Source: Fomitopsis serialis (lineage: Eukaryota; Basidiomycota; Agaricomycetes; Polyporales; Fomitopsidaceae). Taken from it: 64,000 nucleotides of DNA. Positions within the stretch are counted from its first letter, which is position 1. Every line of letters begins with the position of its first letter. The translations under genes and the position numbers were made by a program. The stretch is taken from NCBI RefSeq assembly GCF_022376445.1, contig NW_025955133.1, positions 1 to 64,000 of the forward strand, in the 5' to 3' direction. Shown one piece after another: positions 57,729 through 64,000 of this stretch. The notes under the pieces were generated by a model. That model was not told where the DNA came from. It did no database searches and worked only from the letters and a program-made list of their open reading frames with translations.

Positions 57729-58023
57729 CTGTAGTATTCAATTCAATCCGGCGCAGGTTGTGACTGTGACAGCCGCGCCGCCGCCAGGCGGCGCGGCGCG
57801 AGCGACGGTGACGTGTGACAAAGACGGTGCAGACGGTGCGGCGGAGCGTCGATGGGCTATAAACGTCGTCAAAACGAGTGCTGAGGCCGCCGCCGGAGGC
57901 GGCCAAATTTTTGTGCATTTGTCACAACCGGCGGGACCCCCAGTGACCCGTGACAAGGGTCCTTTACCGGTGTGGCGAGGGGCCTTGTGACGCGTGACCG
58001 CCGGACTGTATTGAATACTACAG
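57729..58023. mobile_element. Tc1/mariner-type MITE
   Basis: 295 bp flanked by TA on both sides (57727-57728, 58024-58025). Terminal inverted repeats of about 25 bp begin CTGTAGTATTCAAT and end ATTGAATACTACAG, with two or three mismatches. TA duplication plus such ends fits a non-autonomous Tc1/mariner element. The interior has GC-rich hairpins (GCCGCGCCGCC / GGCGGCGCGGC) and several GTGAC-containing pairs. No coding capacity. Confidence 0.85.
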
Positions 58024-58900
58024 TACTCGTGAAAAATGTACAATTGTCTCTTCAATCTGATGGCGAAGGAGTCGAGTATGGCGATCTTTTAAAGCTGTAA
58101 GTTTCGCCTGAAGCAAATGGACTGTACCTGTACGCTCCAAGACTCAACTGTGATTTCCTCAACCAGGAAAGCATACTGCAATATGGGCGGACAATGCGCA
58201 GACGCCTGGACGGCTATGTTCCAAACGTTCACGCGTTCAAGCGTTCACGCGTCACGTCTCGCAGTCAAACGCTGCTTCACTGGGAGCCACGGCGACATTA
58301 AGTCTCGAATGGCTCGGTTCTCCCGATGCGGCTTCCGCAAGCGGAAGCTTAGAACGATTGAGATTGATATCGAACGTTCTGGCTCCGATATCGTGTGTAG
58401 TGCAGTGGCTATACATGAATGGGAAGCCCGCGGACGTCATGTCGTGCCGGGGAACCTGCGAAGGCGCTTCGTTTACATGTCCCGAGTCAAGTACCGACCT
58501 CCGCTAGCCTGCGGTCTTCGAGTCTCTACGCTGGCCTATGCAAGGTATGCAAGACAACTATTCAGGTCGAATGGCGGTGCTCCCAGCTTCCGGCTGGCAT
58601 CCGTCGGCTGTGCGAATATTCTCTCTTCGCGGGCATTCGTCAGTGAAGTCTGTCCAGTTTCCTGGCCCGCGTCACGCTCAATGCTGCGGACTAACATGCA
58701 AGTTAAGGACAGCCACTGGGACCAAAGAAGTGCGCGCCCGCCGCGCCTTCTATTCTCACTGGGCAGTCGCGCCCAACGAGGCCATACGCTACTGGGCGAG
58801 TCAAACCCACGGAAGGGTCCTACTGAATGGGGTGACATGGGTTTCACCCCAAATTGATACAGAATATGCGCATTGTGACATGGCCTCATGGTAGTCTGGA
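58024..58900. other. intergenic region, no supported gene
   Basis: A 246-codon plus-strand ORF at 58117-58857 overlaps equally open frames on the other strand and has no domain. Confidence 0.45.
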
Positions 58901-58906
58901 TATATA
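58901..58906 (+). promoter_or_regulatory. TATA box of zinc-finger gene 2
   Basis: TATATA, 84 bases upstream of the ATG at 58985. Confidence 0.55.
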
Positions 58907-58984
58907 CCCATGCGCCACCAGCTGTCGTTCGTCCTTCCCTTTCCCCGGTCGGTCACACTCCTGTCGTCCTAGCTCACGTTCGTT

Positions 58985-59750
58985 ATGCCTCAAGATCGCG
59001 CCAACGCCTACTTCTCCGAGTCAGCACCCTCTCGTCCTGGCGGTGATACGAGAGTCGTCCGACGAAGGGGCGACCCTCGTTATGCTCAGCGAAGTGTGCA
59101 AGCCTTGGCATCACAGTACGTGTCCGGCGGTGCGATCTCATAGTCGATGTCGTCTAATTCAACATATCAGTGCACCTGTCTACGGGGGTGCCGTGATCAA
59201 CGATCGTTCCACTTTAGTTTCTGCCAGCGACGATGGATCGTGAGTGATCCTGTCCAGACGGCCCACGGTTATGGTATTGATGAGACGTAGGCCGCATTCC
59301 CAACGCAACGACAATCCTTCCAGCCGCTCTGCCCAGGTAGACCCGCTTACCAGCTTTCGCAGCGGTCATAACGCGCCAGATCCCTGTCAGCCTGCGACAG
59401 CTCCGAATTTGAACCCTCCGCCCGGCGTGTTCACCGTCCCTTGCCGCTGGGGCCACTGCGGTATTTCCCTCGACGACGACTCCGCAGGCGGCATGAAGCG
59501 ACATCTTCACGGGTTCCATAAAGGCGACATGAAAAAGGGCATGCCGTGCGAATGCAAGTGGACGGCCGAAGACGGGACTCCCTGCCAAAAGCATTACGCC
59601 AATGAGGTCACAATTACGAGGCACATCGCCACGGTTCATCTCAAGTCGTCTGCGGAGAACTGCCCGCACTGCGGGATGCATATGAGCCGGAAGGATGCGC
59701 TGAACAGGCACATCCAGGCGTCGTGCCGCGTGGCCAATCGCCCGGTGTAA
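58985..59750 (+). CDS. C2H2/C2HC triple zinc-finger protein 2
   Basis: A 219-residue family member in three exons: 58985-59115, 59171-59239, 59291-59750 (660 nt in phase). The N-terminal 120 residues are Arg/Ser/Pro rich without a domain. Fingers: CRWGHC with GGMKRHLHGFH (C-x4-C-x14-H-x4-H); CKWTAEDGTPC with VTITRHIATVH (C-x9-C-x12-H-x4-H); CPHC with SRKDALNRHIQASC (C-x2-C-x12-H-x4-C). The same order, spacing and linker (HLKSSAENC) occur in the three neighbouring genes. It is on the opposite strand to the others. Likely a nuclear DNA-binding protein; target unknown. Confidence 0.86.
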
Positions 59751-60816
59751 ATCGGATGTCGCCCCCGCCCCCTTCTCCCAATGAAGTGAGCACGATATGC
59801 GAGAGTATGACTATCCTGTGCTAATCATGCCTCGGCACTTAGCCTTTCCGTCGCGGTCGCCAGCGGGTCTGACGGCCCAGCATGTTGAACAGCTTGGAAC
59901 TGGCATTTCTTGTTTCGTAACGGTGGAGCTGTGCTTCACGCGCGTAGACGCGCCCTCCTTAATCCCGTTCTCGTGGATATCGATGTTTGGAAACGATATA
60001 ACCCATATTCAGTCACGATCTTGATGTGCTTGTATTGAACGACTCCTCGACGAATATATGAATATGCATGATCCGTACTAGCACTGCCCTGCTTTCGTAC
60101 TGCCAGCAGCACGCTCAGTGACCGCTGAAGACACCACCTATTCATTGCACAGCCCTCCGAGGAAACCATTCTTCCCGTCTCGAGATGCTGCGAAGGTGAA
60201 GGCACTGAAGGCAATGCAATACAGACAGCACAGCATACTACACGGCGACCCGGACAGGTGCCGTGTCCACTGGCACTGGGGTTCGCAGTACATGTCCCGG
60301 AACGAACGACATACCAGTGGTCCAAGGAAGACTATGACATCTCAAGCTGTGAGATGTGGACGACCTGCAGCCTTTCGCGCGCGACACACCAGCATGGCAA
60401 TAGAACAAACTCCCGATCTGTCGGGGATAAATGTTGGGAACGTACAGTAAAAAGTGTCATAATGTACAGATGCAAGGCTACATAGGGTTCATAGAGGTAT
60501 ACAGCAAATTGTCGACGATTAAAAAGTGGGTATTGTGAAATGAATGTTGGGTGTACGATGTGGAGGGTAGGATAGGTCATCAAGCGATGTGAGATAGGAA
60601 TAATTTAATGTATGGAAGTGCGTGCCGAGCCACGGCCGTTTGCGTGGTCTATGAGCATGCGAGAGTGATCATCGAGGGCTCCCTTGCGCAGCAGCCGTCT
60701 CCTGGACGAACTTGCGCTAGCATCCGGTGCTAGGAGGGTGTCTATTGGAGTTCAGCGAATGCCACCCACGTCTGCTCGAAAGACTACTCACATAGGCATG
60801 AAGCGGCCAAGCAACC
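59751..60816. other. intergenic region between convergent genes
   Basis: No gene seen; ORFs on both strands are motif-free. Confidence 0.5.
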
Positions 60817-61337
60817 TCAAGCCACGTACCCCTGCAAAACAGGGCAGTACTGCTCTTGGTGCCGCTTCAACGCGTCCTTCCGACTGAAGTTCTTGCGGCA
60901 GTACTGGCAGATCTTCCTGCCGTGCCCGAGGTGCACCGTCGAGATGTGTCTCCCGTGTGCGACGGCACTCCGGCACTCTGTCTGGCAGGTGCCCGCACCG
61001 TGACCCTCGTTCCACCGACACTCTGAGCTCCCCAGTGGCTGCCCAGAGGCGCTCCTCGGCGGCATGTCGGCGGCGTGGTACTGCTGAAGGTGACGTTTGA
61101 TGCCCGGGCCGCTGACGTCGTCGAGCGGGACATTGCACTGTCCCCATCTGCAGAAGACGAGGGGCGGAGGAGCTACCGGCGCAGCGGGTTGATACCCCTG
61201 ATAGGGATAGCTCGGGCCACCGTTGGCATCTCCTGCCACTCCACTGTGATGTCGGTCAGACGTGCCGCAACGACCCCGCGAATGCAGGATACGTACTAGT
61301 TGTAATATCCGTACTGTTGGAAGTTATACGCAGACAT
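60817..61337 (-). CDS. C2H2/C2HC triple zinc-finger protein 3
   Basis: A 155-residue member, the shortest complete one. Two exons, 61297-61337 and 60817-61243, in phase. The first exon encodes a Tyr-rich start, MSAYNFQQYGYYN, and the second continues with SYPYQGYQPAAPVAPPP. Fingers: CRWGQC with PGIKRHLQQYH; CRWNEGHGAGTC with a slightly longer second finger ending GRHISTVH; CQYC with SRKDALKRHQEQYC. A further 3' intron (a donor-like GTACGT follows LQG) and a short extra exon are possible. Function as for its paralogs. Confidence 0.83.
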
Positions 61338-63682
61338 TGAACTGGTCGGAGCTGAGCGCGGTGCCGGAGAGAGAGATGAAGACGGAAAGGTGAATTAAAG
61401 GTCTAATATAAAGTATAGGGTGAAGAGAAACGAAAGAGAACAAGGGGGAAAACGACGGGAAGTCCCTCGTACAACGAAAGGGAGGAGGGGTTGGGCTCTA
61501 GAGCAAAGATGCGCCCGCTATATATGCATCTTCGAGCATCACGGGGTGGGTGGTCTGTGGTCCTCGCGCGCCATCGTAAAATTTTAAAACCTACGCTGCT
61601 CAGACGATAACGTAGTCAGCATATCTGATCTTACGGCCACACAATATCAATTACCTCGTGGAGGAGCACATGAGTGCGCAGATGGACCTAGAGAAGTGGT
61701 CAGAATACTAGCCTGCACAGCGAACCGGTCGTACGTCTGTGACGGGAAAGCACAACGTCATATTCCGATTTACTATGGTATTGACTCCGCGGCTCGAAGG
61801 CACGAAGCCCACATGGGATACTATATTCGACAAACCGCCCGAGGGTCTGCCGTCACTGCGACGGAGCGTGGATCACCGATGAGAACGTTGACCGTCAACA
61901 GAAGATATGAAGCGACTTTGAGTCCGGGTGCCTGCTTCGGTCCGTCTTCGCAAACGAATCGGCAGACATATCCAGGTCCAGAATTGCGCAATTGGCAGCT
62001 CGGACATAGAAGGCTAATTTCCGCAGCGATCCGCGCTCGATGAAGACTAATATTCCGCGGCTGCAGCTACGATTTGACGTTATCGTGGCCGAGATAGGAG
62101 GACCTCTGACATGGGAGCAGAAGGCAATGACAGCGAAGGTTAGTTAAGCCGCATCTGGGGACACATGATGTCGATAACTTTCCCATGCGCTGATGTTTCA
62201 ATACCGCATGTGAGAGCGCCGCGGAGGGGCCTTTTTCTTTGAGATCGTGAAGAGGACCTGCCGACGAGGCGTATCCATCGCGCATATATCTGCTGCATGA
62301 GCGGTCCTGGCGACCTACAGTGCGCCGAGGGTATGACGACACATGGGTACGATCCCAAAGGCGCAGCAATCAGTATCACTGGCGGCCATACACGATAAAC
62401 CATACTGCAAGCAACCTCCGGTCCAATCTTTGAGACTCGAGTGAGCTTCGCGAACTGAGATGGAGGCCCAACGACTTTCCGTGCCCAGGATCGCCGCCTG
62501 TTATCGAATATGTCAAAACCGTTTGCAGTCGAGATGGAGAGCGTAGCACGAACCAGCGCCGTGACTTTTCATGAGGACTGTACGTAGACTACGCATATCA
62601 GGACCCAGGCTGTAGAGCTTGAAGGCACGCGCAAGTGAGGCGTAGCGGAATCGTACAAGCTAAAACATGCCACATTAGCCTGAACACACATACTTCTACC
62701 GCACCCTTCCCTCCTCGATAGACGCAGCACACTGCTTAGATGGAGGCAACCCTCGCCATGGCACTTGCTGCTTGAGGTTGTGAAACAAGTGGGATGCCTT
62801 CATAGCGGCGCAATTGTGTCCACGGGCGTACGTTTGACACGTGGCTTGGGGCGACTGCAGGCGACTGCCAACGGCTTGAAACTCGGAGGTTGTTTGCAAT
62901 GCTAGCTATGACCACGCAAGCGTCGGACCTCTCTCTGTCCACCTAGAGAGTACCAACTTCCGCACGAAAGCACGTACGCAGTTAACTTCCAGTCGGACGA
63001 GCTCACCGGCACGAGCACTGCGCACGCTGTGATCGAGTGCTGCTTCAATCTTCTGTCTCCCACGATGACAGCGTGGATCATAGTCTAACTATGGACTTCG
63101 TGCGTCGGCGTTCGTCGTTGACCATGGCGAAGGGGAGTCCAGGCCCGGGGCGTGGATAGGGGAAATGTGGTCCTGGACAACGTGAATGCTGGAAGCAAAC
63201 TGGAGCTGAGCCAGAGGCGCCCAATCCCATCAAAATCATGATCTTACATCAGATCTAATCTGAGAATGGGCTTAGTCCATGTCCCAGGCTTCCAGTGTCA
63301 TTCGAATATTCCAGCCAAATTTCGTAGAATTGCTGACAGAATCCCGGACAGAAGCGCATCGCTATGCGTCTCACTGCCACTGCCACTCAGGGAAACGAAG
63401 TCCATTCTTGCAGAGTACATAGGAACCTGACAAAAACTGTATTTCAGTGCCTGCATATAAGTAGTCATTGAACGACAAAACGAGTTACATAAGGTAAATG
63501 AACGAAACAGAGGAGAGTCACGGATAAGTACTGTCCGATTCGCATTCAATGTCCAAACAAAAGACACCTTCATCGCACTGAACGCCAGGTGACCTCCGAT
63601 GTCCTGCACAGCATCTCCGATGCTGTGTGTAGGAGGGGAAGCCCGTTCGCCGAATACCATTCCTCCTTCACTCCTGCGCAGG
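61338..63682. other. intergenic region, no gene seen
   Basis: More than 2 kb without a supported gene. TATA-like runs at about 61405 and 61518 (minus strand) could serve zinc-finger gene 3. Confidence 0.5.
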
Positions 63683-64000
63683 TTACGCATCGCCGCGGCA
63701 GCTACTTTGTTCATGCCGCGTCAGGGCGTCTCCTCTACTGAAGTCCTTGTTACACCAACGACAGGTCTTCCTCCCATGCTTCAAATGGCACGACGAGATG
63801 TGCCGGGTCAGTGTGACAACAGTCTTGTACTCAAGACCGCAGGTCGTATGACCGTCCTCCGAAGTCCAGTGGCAGATCACCGTGGTTCCGAGGCTACCAC
63901 TTGCTCCCTCAGGGCGGTTTTGATTGCGGCCGCTCTGAGACACCATCGCGTCTGTGTGATATTCTAGGAAGTGGCGCCTGATACCTCCGGCGCTGTGGTC
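63683..64000 (-). CDS. C2H2/C2HC zinc-finger protein 4, C-terminal part
   Basis: Cut by the window edge. Reading inwards from 64000 the frame starts within finger 1 (GGIRRHFLEYH) and continues through a linker to finger 2, CHWTSEDGHTTC with VTLTRHISSCH, and finger 3, CRWCNKDF with SRGDALTRHEQSSC, then a stop at 63683. Same three-finger layout as the genes at 53.6, 59 and 60.8 kb. The N-terminal region and first finger cysteines lie outside the window. Confidence 0.82.
   Translation of the reverse strand, partial: DHSAGGIRRHFLEYHTDAMVSQSGRNQNRPEGASGSLGTTVICHWTSEDGHTTCGLEYKTVVTLTRHISSCHLKHGRKTCRWCNKDFSRGDALTRHEQSSCRGDA

Noticed and set aside
58117..58857. 246-codon plus-strand ORF
   Set aside because: No domain, overlapping open frames on the opposite strand, no splice or promoter support.
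1..64000. tRNA or rRNA genes
   Set aside because: I looked for T-arm-like GGTTCGA motifs and paired acceptor stems and saw no convincing set; a tRNAscan run would be decisive.

Overview
The window looks like a piece of a basidiomycete genome, most likely an Agaricomycete of the polypore type. Genes are split by many introns of about 45-60 bases. They include a mitochondrial flavocytochrome b2, a fungal seven-helix receptor, a divergent G-alpha subunit, a small secreted double-psi beta-barrel protein and families typical of wood-decay fungi. Exon structures below were assembled by hand from splice sites, reading phase and family motifs; where I say the phases close, exon lengths sum to a whole number of codons without an internal stop.

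Layout. 0-26.7 kb is gene-rich: the 3' part of a cytochrome P450 (+); a DPBB secreted protein (+); a frameshifted flavin amine oxidase (-); a GPCR (-); a 328-bp MITE-like element; a PB1-like protein (+); flavocytochrome b2 (-); a 16-exon G-alpha (-); a MOB4/phocein-like protein with a long acidic tail (-); a Ybp2/glomulin-like protein (+); a seven-helix membrane protein (+); and two tandem paralogs of unknown function (-). 26.8-31.6 kb holds almost no host coding: a T20 tract, GC-rich direct and inverted repeat arrays and minisatellites. 31.2-45.7 kb is a LINE on the minus strand whose ORF2 is split by a 5.67-kb Ty1/copia element (35314-40986) with two LTRs, a 5-bp target duplication and a primer site matching the initiator tRNA anticodon arm. 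46-64 kb is again genic: a 1018-residue protein with five copies of a strictly spaced C-X4-C-X12-C-X2-[C/H] module, an NFKBIL1-like reading frame broken by one TGA, and four related C2H2/C2HC zinc-finger genes. A second MITE and a perfect 35-bp palindrome lie between them.

How the genes relate. The receptor, the G-alpha and the phocein homolog are all signalling components and lie within 14 kb, but nothing here shows that they act together. The zinc-finger cluster looks like a local family expansion. The five-module protein has nuclear-localisation-like motifs and no family I recognise; it is the best candidate for something undescribed.

Three unrelated genes have micro-exons of 4, 7 and 10 bases, each restoring a conserved family motif, and two introns appear to use GC-AG ends. 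ORF callers would miss all of these. Single-base frameshifts in the copia element and the amine oxidase may be real decay or consensus errors; the intact neighbouring genes argue against errors spread over the whole window.
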